Source: Prosapia bicincta
Taxonomy: Eukaryota; Arthropoda; Insecta; Hemiptera; Cercopidae
Assembly: GCA_036971475.1 (NCBI GenBank)
Contig: JBAIZL010000001.1
Coordinates: 141,490,692-141,554,691, forward strand
Length of the DNA stretch: 64,000 nt
Direction: 5' to 3'
Position numbers and translations under genes: made by a program. The notes beneath the pieces were generated by a model, which was not told the DNA's origin, searched no databases, and saw only the letters and a list, made by a program, of their open reading frames with translations. This document shows, piece after piece, positions 27,101 to 40,900 of this stretch. Each line of letters starts with the position of its first letter. The first letter of the stretch is position 1.

Positions 27101-30100
27101 GTATGGAAATGTCACAATGAATTTGTTCAAAACTTTAAAACTACACTGTCTGCATTCACAGTTAAAAAAAAAATAATAATAATGAAAGGGCTGGGAAGAT
27201 GAAAAGTATTGTACTAGGCAATTAACAAACATCATATACCTATGAGACATATTTGAATTTTCAAGTCTCTCTCAATTTCCACTCCCACTACCTATGAATT
27301 TAAAATTTCTTTTACCTTTCAGTCAGGCTGTTTACTCATTGTGTTCAAAATATAATTACTTTTTCTTATTAAGTAGAGGTTTTGTGTTGTTTTTAATGAC
27401 AATTGCAATTTTATTGTAATGTAATGAAACAAATAAGTTTCATTTAATTATAATCCTATCAAAGGCAGGAATCTCTTGAAGATAAACATTTTCTCCAATA
27501 CAAAAGAGAGCCAATCCAAATAATAAAGAAGTAGGGCCTAATAGTTTTACCTCCTACCCTGATAAGATTACTGATTTGAAAAATATGTAATTTCATAATT
27601 TATTCTTAATGGTTTTTAGGAATATGTAAAATATATTAAAAATAAGGATGACTTCTAACTCACAGGAAACTTAACTCACCTTGAAAACTTGAGAAGGAGA
27701 AAATCTGCCCCCTGATAGTACTAACAACAACAGTTGGACAACTAGTTGGTACTTTCTTTTACAATAAATAAGTTATAAATAAAAAACCTTTCAAATGGAG
27801 AAGTGATATATTTTTTACTTTCCATATACTGATAACTCCTAAATAATGTATACATTTTTTTCTTACTAATAGTAAAATATACTTAAAAAATTTTAAAGTA
27901 ATCATTTTACTCATAAAAATCATTTGTGTCTCAGAGACTGACTTTGATTGTGCTACAAAATTTGATGTTAATTAAGGTTTGTTAATTTGTGGAGTAATTA
28001 ACTTGGCCATAAAAGTAATAATTTAACATATTTCAAATACATTTAAAAAACTTACATTTTTGACAATATTAATTTTGTTTATATTATCAAAACACTTTTT
28101 AAAGTGAGGCTGCACCATTTCAGGTTTTTTGGAATTTCCAAGGATCTCCAGCAAATCATCATTAGAAATAAAATAAAACCTTGGAAAGACGTGACGTTTT
28201 GTTTCCAAATATTGTTCCAGAGCTCGTTGGATGTCTTCCATTTTATCATTCATGGTATTTAGAGTGTTTAATAACCCTGAAATAGAATTCAAATTAAAAT
28301 TGCAATAATAATGTAATCATTTTTTTCTGAACATGAAAAATGGTAAACTAATCATGTAGATTCAACTATCATACAGGTATAAATAATAAATATAAAAAAA
28401 ATTATGAGCAATTCAAACAGTTTTTTATAAGGATAAATGAAAATAAAGAAACAAGTTTAAGAAATTTCTAAGAAAGTTGAATTTCTCATAGTCATTAATA
28501 TGATAATTTCATTATCATATTATAATATTATAATTTCCTATGTTAACTCAGACCTTATTAATTGTAATTTGAGTAAAAGAAATGCCCTTATTAGAGTATA
28601 TATAGTGATAATGTTGTAAATCAAATAATACTTTGATTAGGATAAATAAAATGATTAACTCTTAATCCTTTACACTCCAATTAATTCGATCCCAATTTGC
28701 CAATCAGGTTCATTTAATTTTAAACGAAAGCCCTTTTATTTTTATTTAGTTTTAAAAAATGTCTATTTAATTTCTGAATGGCTGAAAGATACTTTTCTTT
28801 ATTCATATACAGCCAAGCAAAATTTCACAAGTTGTGTTGTGTTTTTTCATATATACAGTAGAACCTCATTGTGACATATCCTATTAAACCGGATTTCGCT
28901 TATAAAAGACTGTATTTTGAAGATATATCACACCCAAACTGATAATGATGTAAACACATGCCCCATTGCCTGCGCTGGAATTATACCTAAATGACTGCTA
29001 ACATGATCAAATATAACTTCTGTCAAGTGGCATTCTATCTATAACTGATGAAATAGAACTGTAAATAGTGTAATTACAGTAGAGAATTACTGCTAATAGT
29101 AAAAATACTAATTTATCGAATCTTATAAAAGTTTTGATGAACACTAATTTGCAGTACCGTCATTCCAAGCTACTGTATCCAAAAGATCACTGGCATAAAA
29201 TGAGATATCTGTTTGTTAAAACTACCTCGATGATACAGTGCATACCACATAGCTGGGTGTGTAGAGAATTATTAGTCTCAGTTTTTCGCACTACTCTTCC
29301 CCTATGTTCATTTGTACAATCAACAGAAATTTGAAAGTCGTTGTAATGGTGACTGACTGGACTGGAGTTATTGGATGCAGGTCCAGACTGTATCATGTCT
29401 GCTTGTGTTCGAAGGAGCGAGGGGCTTATGTGTCATCAGTAAGCCAGCTATGTGGGGCGAGCACTATACAAAAAAATTGTGAATAATGTAAACATATCAG
29501 TAATATTTATAATACTGACTTATCATGTATTAACAAATGTTATGTAAACAAATACTCACCCTGTCCTATAAAATGATCTGAAAAGCTACTTTTGTTCCAA
29601 ACAGACTCAAAACACTTTCAACATAATTCTGAAGACGACAAATATTTACTATAATTAATTAATACAAAACTTAGTGAATAATTAACAGCTTACTTGCTTA
29701 CACGATTCGAAAAAATCGTTTCATTTTTTAATCTAAGCCTCTACTGGCGATGTCGCACAACATATAAAAGGTTATTGGCATAAGTGTAGTAGGGGTAGGT
29801 TAAGTTGGTTGTTTACAATGTAATGGAATAGGGTGTTTGGCTTCAAAGTGTGTGTGGTCATTTAAAACATTTTCTTTATCTGTTGCGTGATGTTTGTATA
29901 TTTAATATTTTTCTATAGTTGTTAGTTTTTTACTATGGTTAATATGTGAATAATATTTAAATTAATATGTATTTTTGTGTATGTGTGTTGTGTGTTTTGT
30001 AAATGTGTTGCATAGCTGGATTTTGGGTTCTTGTCGTTTATGTCATTGACGTGTTCTTTGAAGCGTGTGTTGAATGATCTACTGGTTTGGCCGATATAGA

Positions 30101-31199
30101 AGCTGGGACATTTGTTACATGTTCTTTTCTATATAATGGATAGATTGTATTTGTCTATTCATTGTTGGAAGGGTTGTATGTGTTATCTTAAAGTGTTTGT
30201 TGTTTTGTATGATATATGGTTATTGAGTTTTTTGATTGTGGAAGCAATTTTGTGTAGGGGTTTGTTGTGGTATGGGAGGGATATACAGTTATTGTTTTTG
30301 TGTGGTTTGTTGGTGTAGCTGTTTGATGCTGTTTTTTATGTTTAATTGTCATGAGTATGTTATCTATAAAGGTATGTTTGTAGCTATTCTATTAAGCAAT
30401 GTATTTTATTGTATTGAGTTCTTTGCCATAGTCTTTTTGTTACATAGATATGTTGATGAGGCGATGTAACATACGATTAAATGCAGAAAGTTTGTGTTAT
30501 GTGGGTGATTAGATATGTAATGTGTAACAGTATGAGTGGTTGTTAGTTTTCTCTATATTTTGAAATTGTGTTTAGTGATAGTATGATCCAGAAAGTTTAT
30601 TATATTATTTTCTTCTAGTTTGAGAGTAAATGTGAGTTTTTCATGTAAAGTATTGATGTAATTGTGTAGTTCCTTGATTTGCGATTTGTTGCCGTTGTAT
30701 AATAGTAAAATGTTGTCTACATATCTATTACAGTAAATTATTTTGTGTGTATGTTTGTTGTTCGGTAGATATAATTGTTGTTCAATGTGATGTAGGAATA
30801 TTTATACTAGGAGGCCTGAGATGGGGTAACCCATTGGCAGGCCATCGTATTGTGTGTATGTCGAGAGCCTTGTATACCTTGTGAAACACCACCAGTTGAG
30901 GCTTAGCTTTTTAAACGAAACGATTGTTTCAAAACGCATCAGCAAGTAAACTCTTAAGTATTCACTTATTTATGTATTAACTAATTATAGTTTATTCAAC
31001 AAATTCAAGATGTATTCAAAAAAATGTTTTTTAACACCGTCATTGAATTTTATGTTACAGTAACAGCAGCAACTGTATGGTATATATATCATGATATTTC
31101 ACGTTGTCCATTATTTTTTTGTTGCACTGACTTTATGAAGTTATTATTATTCTTGTAAATAATTTTTTCCACCACTATATTAATATTCCACCAAAAATA

Positions 31200-31278
<79 letters not shown>

Positions 31279-32651
31279 AATATAGACTTAAATGTCTATT
31301 ATTATTTATTAAAACAAATATAGTCAAAATAAACTATGTTTGTGTTTATATTGAACGTGATTCTAATTTATTTAGAGATTTTTAATGCTAATACGTTTAA
31401 ATTTTAACATATAAAATTAAATATTGCAAAGTAAAAATTGGTAGGTTACTTACTTTTCTTGCTCAAAGGTTTGATATATCATCAAGTTAATATAACTATT
31501 TCTAACAAAATTGTCAAAATATGTTTAAGGACCATGCAAACCTTGATACATATTATGTCTTACTTACTTCTTCGTGCAGGCGTCCAGCTTAACTATAGTC
31601 GATGGCCCGATGTCCACGATATATATATGATGCTATGGCCCACAGGTTCTTCTTAACTAGAATATCTTGCAACTTTGTCACAATTGGTCTGAGGATGTCT
31701 CTTGTAGGTAATGGGTAAGGGCAGTTCAGCAGGATGTGTTCAATTGTTTCGCTCTCCACACCACAGAGTGCACACAATGGAGACTCATTGAGATTAAAAC
31801 GAAATAGGTTCTCCTGTGTCACCAGATGGCTGGTTCTTGCTCTGGCAGCAAAAGATGCTGTTGATCGTGCTACTTCCCTATATTTGTCCTCGACTGGTGG
31901 TTCTGGTTGGAGCTGGTAAAGGTGTCGACCAGTAGACTCTTTTTCCCAATTTTCACACCTTCCCTGCTTACACTTTTTCAATGTAGCAGGGAGTGTTTGC
32001 CTTCATCTGTAGGTCCCATGGTTGAGGCTATTTTCGCAATTTTGTCAGCCTTTTCGTTTCCGGGTACTCCGCAATGGGCAGGTACCCATTGAAGAGTTAA
32101 TTCCTTCCCGCAGTCCATTAGTTCTAGGATGGTTTTTCTTATTTCTGATATTCGAAACGAGTATGAACTTGTAGAATTACTTAACAATGACTGAAGGGCG
32201 GCTTTCGAATCCGATAGGATGCATATTTTTGAATTGCCCTTTAAATGCACACAGCTAGTCAGGGCTGCAATTATAGCCGAAAGCTCAGTATCCATGTTGG
32301 AACTGGAATTGGCTGGAATGTAAAAACGGTCTACGTTCGATTGATTATAGTAGCCTGCCCCCGATAAGCCCTTCTCCCGGTCGAGCGACCCATCTGAGAA
32401 TATTTTTATGTGGCTTTTGTATTGAGATTGAATCATGTTTAATGTTATTGTTTTTAATATTTGTAAATGATCTTTCTTGCTCACCTCATGTGGCAGGTTG
32501 AGTGCAATGTTTATATCGGGCCATCTACTTGGGGGCTCCATATAGTAAGTCGGAATACATATTATGTTAGTAGTACTTTTATAAACACAAGTCTTTGGTA
32601 TACTATTTTATACCTATAGCATAGAATACTATTGATCTTTGATGTGGTCTT

Positions 32652-32682
<31 letters not shown>

Positions 32683-35600
32683 AAAGATGATTATTTTTTC
32701 TTGATTTGTTATAATTATTAAATAACTTCAAAAAGTTCATAATCAAGATATATTTTATTCAACATTTACAATTATGCTGAAGCTTTTCGCCGGAGTATAG
32801 TTCCAGCATTCTCAAAGACTACTATATATATATCAGGTCCTCTTCTCAGATACTCTCTTATTGGCTTGTACATCATAATTTGATAACATTTGATATAAGA
32901 CATAGTATAACTTTTTGTTATATGTATAGAGTATGTATTAGTTTTCAATCAAAAGTATACTGAAAGTTAGTGATTAAGAGATAATAAAATTATTTTGTGT
33001 AATTATATTTGTTGTACCTGGAAAATGTGTAGCTTTAAGAGCATTAAGATCTTGATTCATTCTAACAGTAATAGTTGTCCATGATGATGTGAGCAAATCA
33101 AACTCATGTGATTCTAAAGGCATTTGTTTCCTGATGTCCTCTCCCATAAAGATATTCTGAAACATTTTAAAACTGTTTTAACACTTGAACTGTAAGAAAT
33201 TAAAAGTAATAAAGAAGCAAGATACCATATGGTTGTGTTGTAAATAATAAAGACTAAAACAAATTCATGAGTTTTTAATGGAGCAGCAAAGATTATAGAA
33301 GATAATTAAGACAGGCATTGTACGCAGTAAAACTTCCATAGAATGAAAATGTGACTGGTCTTATTTGAATAAATATACTCTATACAACAGGCAGAAAAGT
33401 TAAATATGAATTTAGTTCAATAGGATGAAAGAAAAAAGGAGCAAATTACTTCCAGTGATTTGAGACAAAATGGCTTAATAAAAATTGTTATTAACACTCC
33501 TTTTTGAACAAGAATTTTAAAAACTTTTTCAGAGACACCAATTTTTTGAAAAAGGGTTTGCACAAATTTTTTGCTCCAGGCATCGCTTGTACTAAGGACG
33601 GCTCTAATTACTTCACAAAACCAGGAACAAGGAAAAACAAATATGTTATATTAGCCAAAAATATCAATTACAGTTAAACATGATTTTCAAAATATATCCT
33701 GGAAAATGCAAACAAAATACAAGGGAAAATGGTTAAAAATAGAAGAAAAGTGGTTTAAACCATTAAAGTAGACAGGAATAAACCTAGGAAGAAACTGTTA
33801 ATAATGTTCACTTTAACACAAGATACAAATATCTACTTTGGTTAAATAAGACTCTCATAAACAGTAATAATGCATTTTATTTTTGTTTACACATTTTTAC
33901 TAAGCTGAAGCTTTTTGCTGATTGGTAGTATCAGCATTATTAAAACGTCTTATGTATTGTATAGTTCTATGACTACATCTGGACTGTTCATATAACTGTA
34001 CCTTTTATTATGACCGATGAATATTTCACTGAACTTTTACCAAAAAATATCTGCTGCTAATATTTGGCAATTGACTGTACTCTTAAAATTTCTTCAAACA
34101 AATTTTTAACAAAAGCAACAGTTTCATAATCTATCATAAAACTTACAAAAAGTAGATTTATTCTAACTAATTTCTTTTATTTACTTTTAATGTTTATACA
34201 ATTTGAAACCACTACAATTTAATATTATGATTTTATTATAAAGTAGAAACTGCCATGAAGAAAAGTAAACTTACTTCTAAATACAAATACTGCCTCTGAG
34301 CTGTTAAAACAGCTTCTAAAACTTCCATGACAAGAGACAAAGCTCTTTCCCAATAATCTACTTCAGTGATGAATGGTTGTACATGTCTGAAAAAGAAGAA
34401 AAGTATCTGTTACAAGCCTTTTCATAAACTTGAGATTTAATAAAACATTAAAAGTTTGTATATATATATTTACTGTTATTATTATAATGAAAATTTTCAA
34501 TTAAACCTTTAACTTACTGACACTTCTTAGCAGACCAGTTTTATGCTATTTCAAACTAGACACTCCCATTTGGTTAAATGTCCTTGCCTAATAAGATTAA
34601 TTTTTTGTTTCATAAATTGTATTTTGGTAACATATTTTATCGTTACAACAAAAGCTTTTTTATTTTAATAAAATTGTATTTCAGTTTGTGTTGTAATTTT
34701 TAGATGTTAGTTTGTGGAAATTTTGACTGGTTTTAAATGGGATGTGTGGTTGTAGTCTGTAAGTTTTTGTATGTTTGGTTTTTAATTTGTGATTTAGCAA
34801 AGTTATTTCTGTATGCTGCTAAGTTTTCTAGATCAGTGTAAAGTAATATTTAAGATTTTTAGTTTTTTATATAAGTCTGATACTGGAGTTGTCTTTCTGC
34901 ATAAATATATTTCAAGTTATTATTTATATGCAGTTTTTTAACTTGTCTGATTGTTTTTTGAGTAGAACTGCTTCTGGTTTTAAATTTATTTTGTGTGTAT
35001 CTAGGCATTAATAGTATTCCGTGCATTTATTTAAGCAGGTAATACCTTGAGTTTGCTCCATCTGTAAAAATAGATAAATCTTAATCACTGATGTATGTTT
35101 AAACTTATTACTTTGTTGTTTAACCCCAGGTTTATTTATATTCACTATTTTTATTATTTAAAACTTGATTTAAACTTTGAACATTCGTGGCCAGCATTTA
35201 CACTGCCTTTTTGAAATTTGACCCAGTTTACTCAAATAATTTGCTTGTCCAAGCTATTGGGTATCCTTTGGTTGTCTTTCAAGACAACAGAATGCAGTGG
35301 TGTATTTAGTCTAGGAAGCGAATGACAGTTAATTAGTTGTAAAATGAACCTTGATCTGTATGAGTAGGTGATGCTTTAAAACTGGAACTTGGCAAGTTTG
35401 CAAAATAATATGAAAATCCAAACTTCGGACACCAGAAGACTTATCCAACACCAGCAAAAATTAAAAAATGCTCTGCTTGTTAGAAAGCAACCAGCTTTAG
35501 TCATCACTGACTGTACCACTACCCTAGAAGATGCACAATAGACAGTACTTCTAAACCTGCCGCCCGCGCCACATGTCCTACATTTAGTCTCAAGTGTCAT

Positions 35601-36252
35601 ATCTAAGTGGCTCAGTTAGACTCAGTATAGTGCAAACTGCAGATCAGCCTACTACTATGTTATTATGTTTTGTGGAGTGTTATTGTTTTTAATGAGCATT
35701 GTTACTTTCCTGTTTTAAGTTGTTGTTATTGTTGTATTGTTTTATCACTATTATTCGTGGATCTATTGATTAGTAAGCTATTACAGTATCAAAATAAAAG
35801 GAGGTCAAATTAATGAAAAAAAAAACTTGAAGCAGTAAAAAGACTCAAAATAGGAGAGACAATAAAGAAGATTGTTGGTAAATATGGTTTCAGACAATTA
35901 ATAGTTGGAGATTGGAAAAATAAAATTGGTGTTCTCTAAAAGTGACGAAAGTGCATTAGTACATTGCTTCACAATGACAAAGCTCTCTTGCCTTTAGAAA
36001 ATGTTCTTCACAGGCATTCGGATGAGGGTTTTTGCATCATCGATTTTTGTTGTTGCTTCAAGATACATCTTTTTTTTGATTGTTTAGCCTGCTTGAACCT
36101 TGTTACCATCTGTTTGTTGTGTTATCGTCTCCATGCTTCAGATAAGCACACCTAACAAATTTCTCAGGTCTAAGTAATTGTTTTTTTTTGCACCACAATT
36201 TAGATGCTATTGCAGTCTGTAGATGCTACAGTGGTTTTAAATTACACTTTTC

Positions 36253-36314
<62 letters not shown>

Positions 36315-37803
36315 TGAAACCTGTCTTAGACGGACCCTGTTTTAGTCGGAATCCCGTCTATTGCGGAAAACTTTAAAAGTCCCGACTGTCGCCTATTTAA
36401 TTTACCTGGTTAATAACCTTCATAAGCCGGAAATTGTCTAACACGGAAAATCTGATCATATACATGCTGTAAAATATGAATAACTAATATTTTATCTAAT
36501 AATAACATGCTGCCGTTTAGATAAAATACAGTTTATATATTTTTTTAGCATAACAAAATTCACAGATAGGTCTGCTTAATTTTAACGGATCATATTTATT
36601 TCTGAGAACTCTGTAACAACGTTAAGGATTGCTGATATGCACAAGATAACGCAATGGTATACAAAGATACATAATTTACGATAGGCTATGTGTCAGCACT
36701 CGTTTCCTTCAAGATAACGCAATGAATGGTTTACAAACATCCACGGCCAGACCTATTGATGTCATATTGATTGACATATTGAAAGGCGAGAGACGTTTCA
36801 TTCTAAAAGGCAAAAGACATGCACAAATAGAAGAAAAAGAAGAAATTGAAGACGGACCAGTCGTAGAAAACAAAATAAAACATTTGGCGAGGCTTTAATG
36901 AAAATTTGTGAGTTAGAAGATTTTGCGGTACGTATTAACAGCCCGGAAATGAGTCACCATTTGTTACAACTAAAAACAATAACTGAAAACACAAGCAAGT
37001 AAAACTAACCTTTTAAACAAAAGTCAATGCTAGATTGTTTCAAGCCTAATTGATTTTCTTTTATTTTTACGTAAGCCGACTATGTACAGTATTTAGCGTA
37101 AATACAGTAGGAGAAAAAATATAGTTTTTAATAAATTGCATCATTAATTCATAAATTTTGTTGACAAGTGTATAAGTGTTTTAGTTTTATAGTTTTCTAT
37201 TAAAAATGTTTTGTGGAGAAGGATAAAAGGATGCTGCATTAAAAGGTAAGGGTTTTATTATGTAATGTAGGTTTTTAACATTTTCTGTAGTGTGCATAGC
37301 CAACACCAACTAGAAAACAAGGTTTGCGAGTTGTGACGTCACAGGGCACAGGTTAAGAACTATCATTGGGCAATCAAGATAACGGATATTACTGTTGAAT
37401 GACGTTTATTTAGACGTTAAAATGTAATAGTTTTCTTGCTTTATAAATACACTTGCTTTATATGGTGAAGTGTTATCTCTGTAGGAAATAAACAGTCAGT
37501 ACTTAATCGGAAATAAATAATTAAATTAAATACTGTATTAGAACAAATGAAGACACGATGACAATTAATTGTCCGTTATCTAGGTGGTGTTGGTACAGCG
37601 CCATACAGCTGATCAACAGAAATAATAGTCTTATAGCTAAGCATCCCCACGGCCTACCCTCACCCCAACGCTAAAAATAGACTCGGCAAACGTTTCGTGA
37701 TAGTATTACCATCATACAGTACACTACTACTGTATAAGCCGGAAACCTGTCTTAGATGGAAAAAAATGCCGGTCCCAATGGATTCCGGCTTAAACAGGTT
37801 TCA

Positions 37804-37859
<56 letters not shown>

Positions 37860-37870
37860 ATATATATATA

Positions 37871-37933
<63 letters not shown>

Positions 37934-40900
37934 TATAATTTATGTGCAGGGGCATTCTGGTAGATGATGATGGCTCGGATGGGAATGTTGTTATATAATA
38001 ATATAATACAACTAGATACAGACCCAACAGAAAAATATCACAAAACCATCAAACAACTAATTAATATCGAAATCTTGTTGCTGTTCATGACGAGCTGGTT
38101 GTAAAATACAAATTACACTTTTGCTATTACTTGCGACCAGACATTTGTTAACTAAAAGTTGTTGATTATTAACCCGGCAGAGGTCGCGTGAAAAATAAAA
38201 CGTGAGGGGTCGCACACGGTGCATTCGACCAGGTCATTTTATTAATACGAAAAAAATTACTGAACAATATTTAATTTTAAAAATACAAACTTCGTAATTA
38301 AGTATAATGTATTTACTTAAGTTCTATTGGTTTTAATTGTAACATTATTGAAATAAATAATTTTAAATAATATTTAAAGATTTAACAAATTCATTTTTTG
38401 AAAAAAATACAAGACCTTAGATAAGTTGTCATAACATAAGGAATCTCTAACAAAGACTTATGTTGATTGATATATTCTGAAAGAAAACTAAATTCTGAAT
38501 AAGAAAATGTACTGGATGTTTACAATAACTGTTAAGTGAAAGAACCAATTTTGAATCAAAATGCGTTGTATGTTTAAGTAAATTTATCATAATATTACAA
38601 TTATAGTGATGAAATGAAACCGTAAAAATTTAAGATTTTAAACAAAAAAGTACATACAATATGTCTAAGCACTTGAGGGTTATAGCAATGACATTCCTTA
38701 CAGTTCCTCATCCGATTGATGCCCTTGGGTAGCGCAGTCTTGACAGTAAGGTACAGTGTGTTCCCTGCAGATGAATCTACAACAGCTGTTGCACCGAGTT
38801 TTTTATTTCCTGTTTTGTCTCTAGTTGCATAGACCGCATCGTCCTTCATGTGCATCTTCTGCAATATTTCGCCCCTGCGGCTGTAGGTCCAGCATCTCTT
38901 CAATGTTTCTTTTCACGAAAAAGTTGTCTTCTAACACTACTAGGATTTTCAATCCTTCTTCTTCAAGACTTTCTTCGCTTTCCACGCTATCTAATAGTCT
39001 GGCAAGTCTTTCATCCTCTGCATGATTCATATTGCGTAGTAACACAATTTATATAACACACAACGCACTAAACGATCAATAACACAAAAGTGAAATTAAA
39101 AATTATGTCACACTTTAGCCCATGCGAGGGGTCACGCACGGTGGTTTCCACACTGGCTTTTTTTAGGCTGCTACACTAAGACACTCGTTGGTGATAGCAA
39201 AAATATAAACACAGCATTCGCCAGTGGACGAGTCTATTTGAAGGTACTGAGGGGGTGAAAGCTTACAAAAATCGGCAGTTCGAGATTTTGAGAAAATGGT
39301 GAAGGCCCGGTGGGAAAGACCATGCCGGGTTAACATGCAAATGGTGGTTAACCTCTGCTGGGTCAACATGCAAATGGTGGTTAACCTCTGCTGGGTTAAA
39401 TTACACTTGGAGGAAACGTTTTTGTCTTACGACTTCTTCAGCCTTGTATTTTTGCCGCTAGGATTGCTGCTGTTGTGCTTCCTTGATACCATTTTTTTTT
39501 TTTAAAGTTAGAAGTGATGTGATCGAAAAGTATGTGTGATCTGTGCTGTGTTTGTTCATTTAAGATATCATTTTTATGTATGTTGCTATGTCTATATATT
39601 TCAAACTGTTCTAGTGTGTTTAATTTATGGCCTTTGTTGCATGTGTGGAGGATGCTCATGTTATTTTCCATACTTTTGCATGAGTGTTTAGTGTCCATGA
39701 GGTGATTTGCGAAAATGGATTCAATAGTAGTGTACAGTGCCCTTTTGTGTTCTTTATATCTTTCGGCGAAAGATCAGCCTGTTTGTCCAATATAGAACTT
39801 ATTGCAGTTGTTGCATTTTAGTTTGTATACTCCTGGGTTATTGTATGTGTTGGTATTGTTTTTAATGCTTTGTCTGATAGCCGTTTGGCTTTTATTTGTT
39901 GTTCTGTAAGATACATTGTATCCTGCTTTTTTGAATTGGTGCGCTATCTTATTTGTGAGTTTGTTTATGTATGTGAGGGTGATGAATTTGTTTGTGTTCG
40001 TGCTTTTGTTGTTACTGTTTTTGTTGAGTATTTTTCTGTGTAGTTTGTCTATTAAATAATTGTCATATCCATTTTTGTGAGCTAAATATTTAATTGTGTT
40101 TAGTTCCTCTGTGTAGTTAGTTGTGGACATAGGTATTTTATTTAGTCTGTGTAGTAAATGTTTGAGTGCCGCGTGCTTATGTTGTATTGGGTGGTTCGAT
40201 GAATTGTGTATCAATGTGTCTGTCATGGTTGGCTTGCTGTATATGTTGAATTCATGTTTGTTTTGATTTTTCGTTATGGTGATGTCTAAGAAATTCAATG
40301 TTTTGTCGTTTTCAAATTCTGCAGTGAACTGGATATTTTTGTGTATTTTGTTTATATGTGTTTGGAGTTGTTGGCATTGTCTTATGTTTCCTCGATATAG
40401 TATTATAACGTCATCTACATATCTGTGCCAATATACTATCTTATCTGCGTGTTTGTTGTTATTTATGATTTTATTCTGTTCTATGTGTTGTAGGAATACT
40501 TCTGCGAGAATGCTTGAAATCGGTGAACCCATTGGTAGGCCTTGTTTCTGTGTGTAATATTGGTTGTGGTGAGTGAAGTAGTTCTGTTGTGTAATGGTGT
40601 TCAAAATGTGTATGATTTCTATTGTGATATTTTCTGGAGTGTTGCTAAGTATTAGACTGTCTCGTAATATGTTTAGTGTTTCTGTGACTGGGATATTGGT
40701 ATATAGGTTTGTGATGTCAAACGATGCCAAGGTTGAGTTATGAGGGATTTCAATGTTCTTTATTTTGTTTACTAGATCTATTATGTTCTTTATACTTGTG
40801 TGTGTGTCTAGTTTTATGTATTTTCTAATAGTTCTATCTATATGGGGTGCTAGTTTATATCTTTCGCCAAAAGATATAAAGAACACAAAAGGGCACTGCA

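Noticed and set aside
29035..29070. CTGATGA at about 29046
   Set aside because: No helix II and no correctly placed GAAA; the 7-mer alone is expected by chance.
36188..36376. Open frame of alternating Ile-Tyr
   Set aside because: It translates the (TA)n tract. The same applies to 37697-37963, 21025-21246 and 59095-59304.
37685..37735. Hammerhead-like pieces on the minus strand (CTG-T-ATGA, then a 5-bp stem, then GAAAC)
   Set aside because: The core has an extra base, helix I does not pair, and the stretch lies inside a Tigger-type terminus. Treated as coincidence.
38821..39056. Ser-rich plus-strand frames over the second piggyBac
   Set aside because: They are antisense to the acidic N-terminal part of the transposase remnant.
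39438..39505. Plus-strand and minus-strand open frames overlapping the Penelope tail as separate genes
   Set aside because: The minus-strand frame at 39698-39438 is the C-terminus of the Penelope protein after its TGA stop, and the plus-strand frame is its shadow.
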